Assembly (NCBI GenBank): GCA_001940855.1
Contig: MSGS01000059.1
Span: 1-64,000, forward strand
Origin: Christensenellaceae bacterium Phil1
GTDB lineage: Bacteria; Bacillota; Clostridia; Christensenellales; CAG-138
Direction: 5' to 3'
Length of the DNA: 64,000 nucleotides
Shown here: one piece after another, positions 23,527 to 32,390 of the stretch
Layout of the letters: each line of letters begins with the position of its first letter
How positions within the stretch are numbered: the first letter of the stretch is position 1
Position numbers and translations under genes: made by a program
Notes under the pieces: model-generated
What the model was told of the DNA's origin: nothing
The model's database searches: none
What the model saw: the letters and a program-made list of their open reading frames with translations, nothing else

Positions 23527-25662
23527 ATGAAAAAGCTGCTTGCTATTCTGTTGACCGTATGCTTCATGCTTGGCGTATTCGCTGCATGCACAAACGACAA
23601 CACGCCTGCCAACACCAATGAGCCGGCGAGCAACAACAACAATGAGAACCCCGGACAGACCCAGACCAACACCCCGGTGTCTGAAGGTCTTGACCTGAGC
23701 GTGAGCAAAGAGCCCAAAAAGGATTGGGTAACTTACCTCACCCTGGCTAACGAAATGGAGACTTTCAACATTCTCTATAGCCAGAACAACAAGGAACTGC
23801 GTGTTCTGACCAGCTGCATAGACGGCCTGCTGTCCAACGACAATCGTGGTAACCTCGTTCCCGCCATCGCGGAAACCTGGGGCACCGAAGACGGCGGCAA
23901 GACCTGGACCTTCAACCTCCGCAAGGGCGTTCAGTGGGTAAACATGAACGGCGAACCCATGCAGGAAGTTAAGGCCGAGGACTGGCTGGTTGGCCTTGAG
24001 TGGGTACTGAACTTCTATAAGAACGAAGCTGCCAACACCTCCATGCCTACCGAAATGATCGAAGGCGCCGCCGATTACTATGCCTATGTGGCCGGCTATC
24101 AGGATCTTGAAATCCCCGCGGATGCCGACGCCGCTACCAAGGAAAAGCTGACCAAGAATTACGAAGACGCCAAGGCTAAGTTCGAAGCCATTTGCGAAAA
24201 ATACGATCTTGAGCCCGTCCGTCTGACTGCTGACGAAGCCAAGAGCATGGATCTGACCGTATTCAAGCAGATGGTCGGCATCGAAGCTCCCGATGACTAC
24301 ACCCTGATTTATCACTGCGTAGCCGAGCTGCCCTACTTTGCCACCGTTGCTACCTACAACTGCCTCTATCCCGCGCCCCAGGCCCTGATAGACCAGCTTG
24401 GCGTTGATGGCTTCTATGCCTGCACCAACGAGAACATGTGGTACAATGGCTGCTACACCATCACCCATTACATCAACGGCAATGAAAAGGTTCTGACCAA
24501 GAACCCCCTGTACTGGGATACCGACTGCACCCTGTTCGATACCGTCACCTACAAGATGGTCGAATCCGGCGATGTTGCGTTCCAGATGTTCCAGGCCGGC
24601 GAGCTTGATTACATCGAGCTGACCGAATCCAACCTGCGCACCATCTACAACAGCGAGTCCAACGAGTTCCATGATTACATCGTTGAAGCCCGCCCCACCA
24701 AGTATTCCTATCAGCTGCATCTTTGCTGGGATAAGCGCGACGAGAACGGCGATCCCGACGTGAACTGGAATACCGCCATTGCTAACGAGAACTTCCGTCT
24801 GGCTTGGTACTATGGCCTTGACGCCACCGCCTACCTTGCCCGTACGAACTTCATCTATCCGCAGCACTGCGCTAACTATTGCTACACCATGTCCAACCTG
24901 GTCTCCTTCTCCGACGGTACCGATTATACCGATCGCGTTATGGAGAAGCTGGGCATCAGCCCCAATGGCGAGAACTATGCCCGCGTAGACGCCGCCAAGG
25001 CTGCCGACTACAAGGCCAAGGCCATGGAAGAGCTCACCGCTCAGGGCGTGACCTTCCCCGTGGTTGTTGACTATTACATTCAGGGTTCCAGCCAGACCGC
25101 TCTGGACACCGCGAACGTTCTCAAGCAGATGTTCTCTGACTGCCTGGGCGACGACTTCGTAACCCTGAACATCAAGACCTATATCTCTTCTGTGAACAAG
25201 GAAGTCCGTAATCCTCAGCTCGCCTCCTTCTACATTAATGGTTGGGGCGCTGACTACGCCGATCCTCAGAACTACCTGGGTCAGGAAACCTACGGCATGG
25301 ACAACGCTTACTACAGCGTATCCTACTCCAAGGCTAATAACATTACCGACGAAAACCTGATTGCCGTTTACGAGGAGTTCACCAATATGGTCAACGCGGC
25401 TAACGCCATCGTAGACGATATGGACGCCCGTTACGAAGCCTATGCCGAGGCTGAAAAGTACATGCTTGAGCATGCGCTCGTAATCCCTTGGTACAAGAAC
25501 GTTCTGTGGCAGGTAACCCATGTTAACGACTATTCCAAGATATATGCTCCTTACGGCATACAGGGCGAAAAGTTCAAGAACTGGGAAACCTCTGTTGACG
25601 CCTACACCACCGAGGACTACGCAAAGCTGGCCGAAGCTTATGCCGCCGGCGCTGCCAAATAA
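23527..25662 (+). CDS. oppA: Oligopeptide ABC transporter substrate-binding lipoprotein
   Basis: Extracellular solute-binding protein, family 5 (OppA/DppA), that captures peptides for import. The 711-residue precursor starts MKKLLAILLTVCFMLGVFAAC, a signal peptide with lipobox FAAC at residue 20, then an Asn/Thr-rich linker. The mature part has NLRKGVQWVNMNGEPM and GWGADYADPQNYLG, typical of the family; it is longer than the usual 540-600. Codon choice is unlike most of the window (ACC, CTG, ATC, AAG preferred, almost no ATA), a mark of very high expression. ATAAGGAGG precedes the ATG. First gene of a four-gene operon. Confidence 0.93.
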   Translation: MKKLLAILLTVCFMLGVFAACTNDNTPANTNEPASNNNNENPGQTQTNTPVSEGLDLSVSKEPKKDWVTYLTLANEMETFNILYSQNNKELRVLTSCIDGLLSNDNRGNLVPAIAETWGTEDGGKTWTFNLRKGVQWVNMNGEPMQEVKAEDWLVGLEWVLNFYKNEAANTSMPTEMIEGAADYYAYVAGYQDLEIPADADAATKEKLTKNYEDAKAKFEAICEKYDLEPVRLTADEAKSMDLTVFKQMVGIEAPDDYTLIYHCVAELPYFATVATYNCLYPAPQALIDQLGVDGFYACTNENMWYNGCYTITHYINGNEKVLTKNPLYWDTDCTLFDTVTYKMVESGDVAFQMFQAGELDYIELTESNLRTIYNSESNEFHDYIVEARPTKYSYQLHLCWDKRDENGDPDVNWNTAIANENFRLAWYYGLDATAYLARTNFIYPQHCANYCYTMSNLVSFSDGTDYTDRVMEKLGISPNGENYARVDAAKAADYKAKAMEELTAQGVTFPVVVDYYIQGSSQTALDTANVLKQMFSDCLGDDFVTLNIKTYISSVNKEVRNPQLASFYINGWGADYADPQNYLGQETYGMDNAYYSVSYSKANNITDENLIAVYEEFTNMVNAANAIVDDMDARYEAYAEAEKYMLEHALVIPWYKNVLWQVTHVNDYSKIYAPYGIQGEKFKNWETSVDAYTTEDYAKLAEAYAAGAAK

Positions 25663-25684
25663 GGTTAAAGGTAAGTAAGATTAA

Positions 25685-26641
25685 ATGTTTAAGTATACCA
25701 TAAAAAGAGTACTTCAGTCCTTAGGGACCGTGCTCATCGTGGTATCTATCGTGTCATTGCTGCTCAGCCTGATGCCGACTGATTATTTCTTCACCGAGGA
25801 ACAGCTTATAAAGCTGACCGATAAGCAGAAGGAGGATCAGTTGGCAGCAGCTGGGCTGCTGGACAGCCCAATCGTACAATTATTCCGCTTTCTCGAAAAT
25901 TTAATTCTTAAGTTCGATCTTGGAACCTCACGCAGAATACAGGCCGGCGTGCCTGTAATTAAGGTAATAGGAGACAAGTTCGCTATCTCAATGAGATTGG
26001 GCTGTATCGCTTTGGTCATTTCGCTGATACTTGGCGTGCCTATGGGCATACTTCAGGCAAGACATAAGGACCATCTGTTCGATCATATCGGCGCCGCATA
26101 TACGATATTCGTAAACGCAGTACCGCGTTTGGTATCATATTCGCTGGTGCTGGTGATCGGCGTAAAGCTTTTTGGTCTGCCGTCCATGTATTCAACGCGA
26201 CATGCCGTGCGCTCCAGCATATTGCCGATAATATGCCTTGCGATGGGTTCTACTGCAAGTTACGCGCTGTGGATGCGCCGTTATATGGTTGACGAGCTTA
26301 CGAAGGACTATATAAAGCTCGCCCGTATAAAGGGCCTTTCCACCCGCCAAATAATGTTTAAGCATGTTCTCAGAAACGCATTCGTGCCTATGGTACAGAA
26401 TCTGCCCACTTCCTTCATGCTTACTATCGGCGGTTCTCTGCTGGTGGAGCGTTTCTTCTCCATTCCCGGCATGGGCCCGCTGCTCACAGACTCGATTACC
26501 CGATACGACTTAAACATGGTCCGCGGACTGGTGCTGCTTTATGCCCTGCTTGGCATATTCGGCCTGTTCCTGGGCGACGTGCTTATGACCGTATGCGATC
26601 CGAGAATCAGACTTACCGGAAAGGGCGGTGACACTCGATAA
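25685..26641 (+). CDS. oppB: Oligopeptide ABC transporter permease 1
   Basis: A 318-residue inner-membrane permease (OppB/DppB type). N-terminal helix (RVLQSLGTVLIVVSIVSLLL), an external loop, then the BPD_transp_1 domain with five helices and the EAA-like loop DYIKLARIKGLSTRQIMFKHVLRNAF, which contacts the ATPase. It starts 22 bases after oppA and its stop codon overlaps the next start (ATAATG). Length is typical. Confidence 0.93.
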   Translation: MFKYTIKRVLQSLGTVLIVVSIVSLLLSLMPTDYFFTEEQLIKLTDKQKEDQLAAAGLLDSPIVQLFRFLENLILKFDLGTSRRIQAGVPVIKVIGDKFAISMRLGCIALVISLILGVPMGILQARHKDHLFDHIGAAYTIFVNAVPRLVSYSLVLVIGVKLFGLPSMYSTRHAVRSSILPIICLAMGSTASYALWMRRYMVDELTKDYIKLARIKGLSTRQIMFKHVLRNAFVPMVQNLPTSFMLTIGGSLLVERFFSIPGMGPLLTDSITRYDLNMVRGLVLLYALLGIFGLFLGDVLMTVCDPRIRLTGKGGDTR

Positions 26642-27606
26642 TGGAAACCAAAGCTGTAAATACCACGGCGGAGCTTGAAAAAGAGCTTGGCATGAGCGAA
26701 CAGGAACTGTTTTCATTCGTTGAGTATCATGCCGAGGATGCCGAAAGAATAGGCTACAGCGAATATTCATATTGGAAGAGCGTTTTCCGCAACTTCCTCA
26801 AGAATAAGGCCGCCGTGGTCATGATAATCGTTTTCTTTGCAATATTCATATTCTCCTTCGTGGCGCTGTGGATAGGCAAATACGACTATCAGCATCTGAT
26901 ACCGGATACGAATCTGTGCTTCCAAAGCCCCAATAGTGAATATTGGTTCGGTACCGATAACCTTGGCCGCGACTACTGGTGCCAGGTTTGGTACGCCACG
27001 CAGACTTCCATAAAGCTGGCGGCTATAGTTGCCCTGGGCGAATGCCTTATGGGCGTTACCATCGGCTGCATATGGGGTTATGTGCGCAAGGCGGACAGGT
27101 TCTTCACCGAACTTTACAACATATTCGACAGCGTGCCTACCATGATTTACATGACGCTTATCGCGCTGTTCATCGGCCAGACCTTCTGGATAATGTGTGC
27201 AAGCATAATACTGTTCCATTGGATGTATATGGCCAAGAACGTGCGTAATCTGGTGTTCATGTATCGCGACAGGGAGTATAACCTTGCCTCCCGCTGCCTG
27301 GGTACAAACCTGTTCCGTATACTGACCAAGAACATACTGCCCTACCTTATAAGCGTTATAATACTTAGGGTGGCGCTGAGCATACCGAGCACCATAGCGC
27401 TCGAAACCACGCTGAGCTATCTTGGCCTTGGTCTTGACGTGAACACGCCCAGCCTTGGCATACTGCTGCGCAATTCAAGGACGTTCTTCCTTGATTACCC
27501 GTATCTTCTGATATTCCCGGCGGTAATAGTTTCGCTGGTAACTATCACTTTCTATCTCGCCGGCAACGCCTTCAGCGACGCGGCCGACCCGAGAAACCAT
27601 GTTTAA
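26641..27606 (+). CDS. oppC: Oligopeptide ABC transporter permease 2
   Basis: A 321-residue permease (OppC/DppC type) with a cytoplasmic N-terminal extension of about 55 residues, a first helix (AAVVMIIVFFAIFIFSFVALW), the FGTDNLGRDYWCQVWYATQ motif typical of OppC, and a BPD_transp_1 domain with ASRCLGTNLFRILTKNILPYL as the coupling loop. It overlaps oppB by one base and is followed 16 bases later by the ATPase gene. Confidence 0.93.
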   Translation: METKAVNTTAELEKELGMSEQELFSFVEYHAEDAERIGYSEYSYWKSVFRNFLKNKAAVVMIIVFFAIFIFSFVALWIGKYDYQHLIPDTNLCFQSPNSEYWFGTDNLGRDYWCQVWYATQTSIKLAAIVALGECLMGVTIGCIWGYVRKADRFFTELYNIFDSVPTMIYMTLIALFIGQTFWIMCASIILFHWMYMAKNVRNLVFMYRDREYNLASRCLGTNLFRILTKNILPYLISVIILRVALSIPSTIALETTLSYLGLGLDVNTPSLGILLRNSRTFFLDYPYLLIFPAVIVSLVTITFYLAGNAFSDAADPRNHV

Positions 27607-27622
27607 GCGGAGGATAGCATAA

Positions 27623-29638
27623 ATGGAAGCATTGAACAAAAAAACTATCCTCAGCGCCAGGGACGTGGAAATACAGTTCAGCCTGCGCGGAGACAAGCTG
27701 ACGGCCATACGCGGCTGCTCACTTGACCTTTACGAGGGCGAGACGCTTGCCATAGTTGGCGAATCCGGCTCCGGCAAGTCCGTTTTCACCAAATCCTTCC
27801 TGGGCATGCTTGACCAGAACGGTTCCATAACCGGCGGCAGCATAATGTATGAAGGCAACGACCTTGCCAAGTACACCACTGAGAAGGAATGGCGCACCAT
27901 CCGCGGCAAGAAGATATCCATGGTAATGCAGGACCCGATGACGAGCCTTAACCCGCTCAAAAAGGTCGGCATGCAGATACAGGAATCCATAGAGCTGCAT
28001 CAGGGGCTGGATAAGGCGGCCGCAAAGGCGGAAGCCATAAGGATGCTGGACATAGTCGGTATCCCCAATCCCGAGGTACGCTATAATCAATATCCGCATG
28101 AGTTTTCCGGCGGTATGCGGCAAAGGGCTGTTATAGCCATTGCTGTTGCCTGCCATCCGGACATTCTTATTTGCGACGAGCCCACCACCGCGCTTGACGT
28201 TACCATTCAGGCACAGATACTGGACCTGATACGCAAGCTGCAGAAGAATCTGGGCATGACCATAATATACATAACGCACGACCTTGGCGTTGTTGCAAGC
28301 GTTGCGGACAGGGTAGCGGTTATGTATGCCGGCCAGATAGTCGAAATAGGCATGGCTGAGGAAATATTCTATGATGCGTGGCATCCCTATACATGGGCGC
28401 TGCTTTCGGCACTGCCGCAGCTTGGTATAAAGGGCGAAAAGCTGCCCACGATAGACGGCACCCCGCCGAACCTGTTCAACAAAATAACGGGCGATGCTTT
28501 TGCTCCCCGCAACAGGCAGGCGCTGGCGATAGACTTCAAAAAGGAACCCCCGTTCTTTGATGTTTCGCCCACGCATAAGGCAAAAACCTGGTATCTTGAC
28601 CCCCGCGCGCCCAAGGTGACGCAGCCCGAATCCATAAAGAGGCTTGCGCAGCGCATGAACGAGGACTTCGGCTCCAACCTGAAGCATCCTCACGAGGATC
28701 CCAACAGGGAAGCCGTTATACAGGTCAAGGACCTTCAGGTAACGTTCGGCACGGGCCGCAAAAAGTTCGTTGCCGTAGACAACGTAAACTTCGAGATCTA
28801 CCGCGGAGAGACCTTCTCGCTGGTTGGCGAATCCGGTTCCGGCAAAACCACCATAGGCCGCGCCATAACCAGGATAAACCCGACCACCGCTGGCGAAATA
28901 CTCTACAAGGGCCGCAAGATAAACGGAAAAATATCCAAGGAGCTTGACCTTGAGGTCATAAAGGGCTGCCAGATGATATTCCAGGACCCGCTTGCTTCGC
29001 TCAACGAGCGCGCAAAGGTAGACTATATAGTCAGCGAAGGTATACTGAACCATCATCTTTATAAGGATGAGCAGGACCGCGAGGATAAGGTTCAGCAGGC
29101 ACTCAAGGAAGTTGGCCTTCTGCCCGAGTTTGCGTCCCGCTTCCCGCATGAGTTCAGCGGCGGACAGCGCCAGCGCATAGGCATAGCCCGCGCGTTGATA
29201 ATGCAGCCCGAGTTCATAGTTGCGGACGAACCGATAAGCGCGCTGGATGTTTCCATCCGTGCGCAGGTGCTCAATCTGCTCAACGATCTGAAGAAGAGCC
29301 GCGGACTGACCTATCTGTTCATCGCTCACGATCTGAGCGTGGTTCGCTTCATATCCGACCGTATCGCGGTTATACATAAGGGCCGCATAGTGGAGCTGAG
29401 CGAAGCGGAAGAACTTTTCCGCCACCCGCTGCATCCGTATACGAAGAGCCTGCTTTCCGCTGTGCCCAATCCCGATCCGGCGATAGAGCGCAACAAGCAG
29501 CTGGTTGTATACGACCCCGGCATGCATGATTACAGCACTGATAAGCCCCAGTGGGTTGAAATCATTCCCGGACACTTTGTGTACGGTAATGAAAAGGAGC
29601 TGGACGGCTACCGCGAGGAGCTGGCAAAGAAAGCATAA
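27623..29638 (+). CDS. Fused two-domain oligopeptide ABC ATPase (OppD-OppF)
   Basis: One 671-residue polypeptide with two complete ABC ATPase domains that are separate proteins in most opp operons. Domain 1 (about 10-260, OppD-like): Walker A GESGSGKS at 46-53, signature SGGMRQR, Walker [13 protein letters not shown]. Domain 2 (about 365-620, OppF-like): Walker [10 protein letters not shown], signature SGGQRQR, Walker [13 protein letters not shown]. Each is followed by the oligopeptide-specific C-terminal region ([24 protein letters not shown]). It powers peptide import by OppBC. Both sites look active. GsiA/YejF-type fusions have the same plan. GGAGG lies 10 bases before the ATG. Confidence 0.93.
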   Translation: MEALNKKTILSARDVEIQFSLRGDKLTAIRGCSLDLYEGETLAIVGESGSGKSVFTKSFLGMLDQNGSITGGSIMYEGNDLAKYTTEKEWRTIRGKKISMVMQDPMTSLNPLKKVGMQIQESIELHQGLDKAAAKAEAIRMLDIVGIPNPEVRYNQYPHEFSGGMRQRAVIAIAVACHPDILICDEPTTALDVTIQAQILDLIRKLQKNLGMTIIYITHDLGVVASVADRVAVMYAGQIVEIGMAEEIFYDAWHPYTWALLSALPQLGIKGEKLPTIDGTPPNLFNKITGDAFAPRNRQALAIDFKKEPPFFDVSPTHKAKTWYLDPRAPKVTQPESIKRLAQRMNEDFGSNLKHPHEDPNREAVIQVKDLQVTFGTGRKKFVAVDNVNFEIYRGETFSLVGESGSGKTTIGRAITRINPTTAGEILYKGRKINGKISKELDLEVIKGCQMIFQDPLASLNERAKVDYIVSEGILNHHLYKDEQDREDKVQQALKEVGLLPEFASRFPHEFSGGQRQRIGIARALIMQPEFIVADEPISALDVSIRAQVLNLLNDLKKSRGLTYLFIAHDLSVVRFISDRIAVIHKGRIVELSEAEELFRHPLHPYTKSLLSAVPNPDPAIERNKQLVVYDPGMHDYSTDKPQWVEIIPGHFVYGNEKELDGYREELAKKA

Positions 29639-29657
29639 ATCAAAGCCATGGCATTAC

Positions 29658-29687
29658 GCGCCGGGGGCAGCATAAAGCCTCCGGCGC
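29658..29687 (+). terminator. Hairpin after the opp operon
   Basis: GCGCCGG-GGGC pairs with GCCT-CCGGCGC. The following T content is weak, so it may be a partial terminator or an mRNA-stabilising hairpin. Confidence 0.4.
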
Positions 29688-29708
29688 AGCTGTTTATGAG
29701 GATATAAT

Positions 29709-30131
29709 ATGAAACGGTTCTTTCAGTTCATAAGGAATAAGGATGTTCGCCACGCTGCGCTGCAAAAAACCTTTCCGCGCGTTATAATAGGCCTGCTCAT
29801 TTGCTTTTTGTGGGACAGGTTCCTTAACAGCGGCGGCAGGCTGAACGTATACGGCCATGCTTTTATGGCGGTGGGACTGATATACGCCGCGCTGTCGTGG
29901 CTCAATTACCTCAGCCTGGATGGCGTTAACGCGCCGGAGATATTCAAAAAGAAGCTTTTCAAAAAGCCGCCAAAGCGCAAAATGGGGGACATGATAGACT
30001 ACGTTGACGAAAAGGTGGTCTCCTTTGAAGAACTGGACGACGACGAGCGCACGGCGGCAAGCTTTGTTGCAAATCTCATTGCGGCGGTGCTGTTCCTTAT
30101 ACCGTGCATCATTTTTACACTATCAAAATAG
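29709..30131 (+). CDS. Small membrane protein of unknown function
   Basis: A 140-residue protein with three predicted membrane helices: FPRVIIGLLICFLW (about 23-38), AFMAVGLIYAALSWLNYL (about 50-68) and ASFVANLIAAVLFLIPCIIF (about 115-137). Between them is a basic, then acidic, cytoplasmic loop (FKKKLFKKPPKRK and FEELDDDE). I do not recognise the family. GAGGATATAAT precedes the ATG. It starts 70 bases after the opp operon, on the same strand, and could be read through from it; a terminator follows. Confidence 0.7.
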   Translation: MKRFFQFIRNKDVRHAALQKTFPRVIIGLLICFLWDRFLNSGGRLNVYGHAFMAVGLIYAALSWLNYLSLDGVNAPEIFKKKLFKKPPKRKMGDMIDYVDEKVVSFEELDDDERTAASFVANLIAAVLFLIPCIIFTLSK

Positions 30132-30138
30132 CAAAAAA

Positions 30139-30159
30139 GGCGGCCTGAGCCGCCGTTTT
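30139..30159 (+). terminator. Terminator after the small membrane protein
   Basis: GGCGGC, loop CTGA, GCCGCC then GTTTTC; lies 7 bases after the stop codon and before the convergent desulfoferrodoxin gene. Confidence 0.7.
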
Positions 30160-30169
30160 CTTATATATA

Positions 30170-30544
30170 TTACGCCTTCCAAAGCCCATGCAGATTGCAG
30201 TATGCGTAGGCGGCTACCACCTCGTCCCCTTCGCAAAGGGCAAAGCCTGCTTCGGGCTTTTCGCCGGGCTTGAGCGCCTTACGCTGCACGCCCTGCCTGG
30301 TTTGCAGCGCTATCCATTCAATGTAATGCACATCCTGCATGGGATGCTCGACCGCGCCAACGCGTACCAGCACGGTGCTGCCGTTCACTTCGTATACCGG
30401 AACGTGCTTTTCCCGCGCGGCGTCCACCGTGCCGGGAATAATTTCAGTCATTTTCTGCCCGCAGCACGTCATTGGCACGCCGCTGCTCCTTACCATTTCA
30501 ACCATGTTGCCGCAATGCTCGCAAACGAAAAACCTGAGTTCCAT
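30170..30544 (-). CDS. dfx: Desulfoferrodoxin (superoxide reductase)
   Basis: Reduces superoxide to peroxide without producing oxygen, a typical oxidative-stress defence of anaerobes. The 124-residue protein has both iron centres: centre I desulforedoxin-type cysteines Cys8, Cys11, Cys27, Cys28; centre II ligands His47, His67, His73, His119 and Cys116. The functional Glu45-Lys46-His47 triad is present. Length matches two-centre desulfoferrodoxins (about 125). AGGTTTGAAAGAATATGG precedes the ATG, with AGG farther away than usual. It is a single gene next to the repeat island. Confidence 0.95.
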   Translation of the reverse strand: MELRFFVCEHCGNMVEMVRSSGVPMTCCGQKMTEIIPGTVDAAREKHVPVYEVNGSTVLVRVGAVEHPMQDVHYIEWIALQTRQGVQRKALKPGEKPEAGFALCEGDEVVAAYAYCNLHGLWKA

Positions 30545-30722
30545 ATTCTTTCAAACCTCCATGAATAAGATTAACATCAATTCTTAATCTTATTATACTG
30601 ATAATATTTTGTTTGTCAAGGGGGAAAATAAAACGTGGGGGAGTTTTATTTATGATGCTTTAATACTGCCTGGCAGCTTCGAGCCGTTCCCTTTGTTCGT
30701 TTTACTCCCCCCTACACACTAT

Positions 30723-30821
30723 CGTCACTTGCGTCACATCGTCACAAACAGGCTAATTGTCTACGTTTTTTGTGTGACGCAAGGTGTGACGATAAATTCT
30801 GCGTCACACGGCGGGCTTACG
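30723..30821. repeat. Left arm of a 99-bp perfect inverted repeat
   Basis: Begins CGTCACTTGCGTCACATCG and ends GGCGGGCTTACG. It is the exact reverse complement of 31605-31703 over all 99 bases. It holds several TGCGTCACA / TGTGACGCA sub-repeats. Beyond it, after three mismatches, another 10 bases (GCGGTGAAAT) also pair. Confidence 0.9.
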
Positions 30822-31604
30822 CATGCGGTGAAATTGCGCTTAGGCGTTGTAGGGGCCGTCATTGGCGGCCCGCCCGTGGCTATATTTTTTACCTCAACCC
30901 CTCAGTCAAACCTTCGGTTTGCCAGCTCCCTCGACAGGGAGCCTTTTGGTGCGCTTTATAAGCTTACATATTAAGCCTGCCCTGAAAGGGGAGGTGGCAA
31001 TGAGCGTCAGCGAATTGACGGAGGGGTTATAAAGCAGCTTACAGCTCTTTGTTTATTACAACCCCTCAGTCTCACTTCGTTCGACAGCTCCTCGTAAAGG
31101 GGCGCCTTTATGCCGCAGGCATTACATGAGGTCTGAAAGGCCGAATCATCTGTTACAGCTGTGCTGTCTTATGTACCGCAGTGACTAAAGATTAACAAAG
31201 AAAGGTATATAGAAGTAGTATATAGTGAAGGCGGTAGATACGTTGCGCTTTCACCTGAGCGTGGTGACACGCCTTAAAGCTGTCCCCGTTTACGGGGAAA
31301 GTGGCATGGCGTAGCCATGACGAAAGGGGAACGGTTAAAGTAGCCAAGCAGTTTTACTATTCCCCCTCAGACAATCCGCCTTACGGCGTATTGCCAGCTC
31401 CCTCGACAGGGCGCCTTTTGGTGCGCTTTATAAGCTTACATATTAAGCCTGCCCTGAAAGGGGAGGTGGATTTTGCGAAGCAAAAGCCGGAGGGGTTGAA
31501 AAAAGAAAGAGGCTTCGCTTGTTATCGTCAACCCCTCAGTCACGTCTTACGCCGTGCCAGTTCCCCGTCCGGGGAGCCTTATGGTGAACGGATTTCACCG
31601 CGTA

Positions 31605-31703
31605 CGTAAGCCCGCCGTGTGACGCAGAATTTATCGTCACACCTTGCGTCACACAAAAAACGTAGACAATTAGCCTGTTTGTGACGATGTGACGCAAGTG
31701 ACG
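31605..31703. repeat. Right arm of the 99-bp perfect inverted repeat
   Basis: Exact reverse complement of 30723-30821. The arms are 783 bases apart. Less exact pairing continues outward into C-rich flanks. Confidence 0.9.
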
Positions 31704-31855
31704 CAGATGTATGGGAGGGGGTGGAGCAGCTTAATTGTGCTGTATAAAAAGGCTCCCCTTTACGGGGAGCTGTCGAACGAAGTGAGACTGAGGGGGTGAC
31801 GATATAAAAAAAGGGAACGCCAGCGCGTTCCCCTGCAAGCTTATTCAGTCTATAC

Positions 31856-32293
31856 TTACTTTATTATGTCTATGGTGCCTATGAGCGGCAGGCGCTTCAT
31901 TTCGCCCTTGCAAACGCTCACCAGGGCCATTATCCAAAGGACTACCTGGAATACCCAGATGAGTATGCCTATAACTATGCCCGCGGTGATGCTGGCAACC
32001 ACGCTAAGAAGCAGCAGAAGCAGCGCCTGATTGGCCCAGAAGGTGCCGAACTCGGTCTTGGGGTTGGTCACTATGGGCAGGAAGAACAGAATGGGGAACA
32101 CAACGGCAAGTATGGCCATTGTTTTGCTGTTGTCGGACTGAACCGGCTGCTGAGCGGGCTGCTGAGTGGGGTTGGTGTAGTCCGCGTTCTGCCGGACGTT
32201 GGATTGGGCGGCTTCGCCGGTGGTCGCGCCGCAGGTGGGGCAGAACTTTGCGCCGTCATCGTACTGCGCGCCGCAATTTGTGCAATAAGGCAT
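31856..32293 (-). CDS. Zinc-ribbon membrane protein
   Basis: A 145-residue protein with an N-terminal zinc ribbon (YCTNCGAQYDDGAKFCPTCG, residues 3-22), a Gln/Pro-rich linker (30-52), and a hydrophobic region of two to three helices (TMAILAVVFPILFFLPIV, LLLLLLSVVASITAG, VIGILIWVFQVVLWIMALV) in the manner of DUF4870-type proteins. Widespread in clostridia; function unknown. AAAGGAGTTATTCT precedes the ATG. It is a single gene at the edge of repeat island I. Confidence 0.8.
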   Translation of the reverse strand: MPYCTNCGAQYDDGAKFCPTCGATTGEAAQSNVRQNADYTNPTQQPAQQPVQSDNSKTMAILAVVFPILFFLPIVTNPKTEFGTFWANQALLLLLLSVVASITAGIVIGILIWVFQVVLWIMALVSVCKGEMKRLPLIGTIDIIK

Positions 32294-32390
32294 AGAATAA
32301 CTCCTTTCAAATTAACCGTAAGTGATGCATTCATATTACCACAATCTCCGTGCCTTGTCATCAGCATAAAGCGGCGTGGCGGCAACAATT

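Larger units (their letters stand above)
30605..31850. repeat. Repeat island I, gene-free
   Basis: About 1.2 kb without a credible gene. Contains the 99-bp inverted repeat arms; a 77-bp direct repeat (30921-30997 and 31393-31469, one mismatch); and four to five REP/MITE-like units that begin AACCCCTCAGTC, have a GCCAGCTCCC...GGGAGCC hairpin followed by TTTTGG, and end GACGGAGGGGTT (for example 30896-31028, 31362-31497, 31530 onward, an inverted one near 31750-31797). The same sequences recur at 44.1-44.47 kb and 58.57-58.79 kb. Confidence 0.85.

Noticed and set aside
23497..25521. A 674-codon open frame on the minus strand opposite oppA
   Set aside because: oppA has full family identity, signal peptide and ribosome site. 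The antisense frame stays open because of the biased third-position codon choice of oppA. Its composition (Val, Gly, Leu, Ile-rich with no domain) is that of a shadow.
27719..29575. A 618-codon open frame opposite the fused ABC ATPase
   Set aside because: The plus-strand ATPase motifs are complete; the minus frame encodes a Tyr/Leu/Ala-rich string without domains and lacks a ribosome site.
30609..31609. Short open frames in repeat island I (30609-30974, 31301-31609)
   Set aside because: They lie across the inverted and direct repeats, change with repeat boundaries, lack ribosome sites and resemble no protein.
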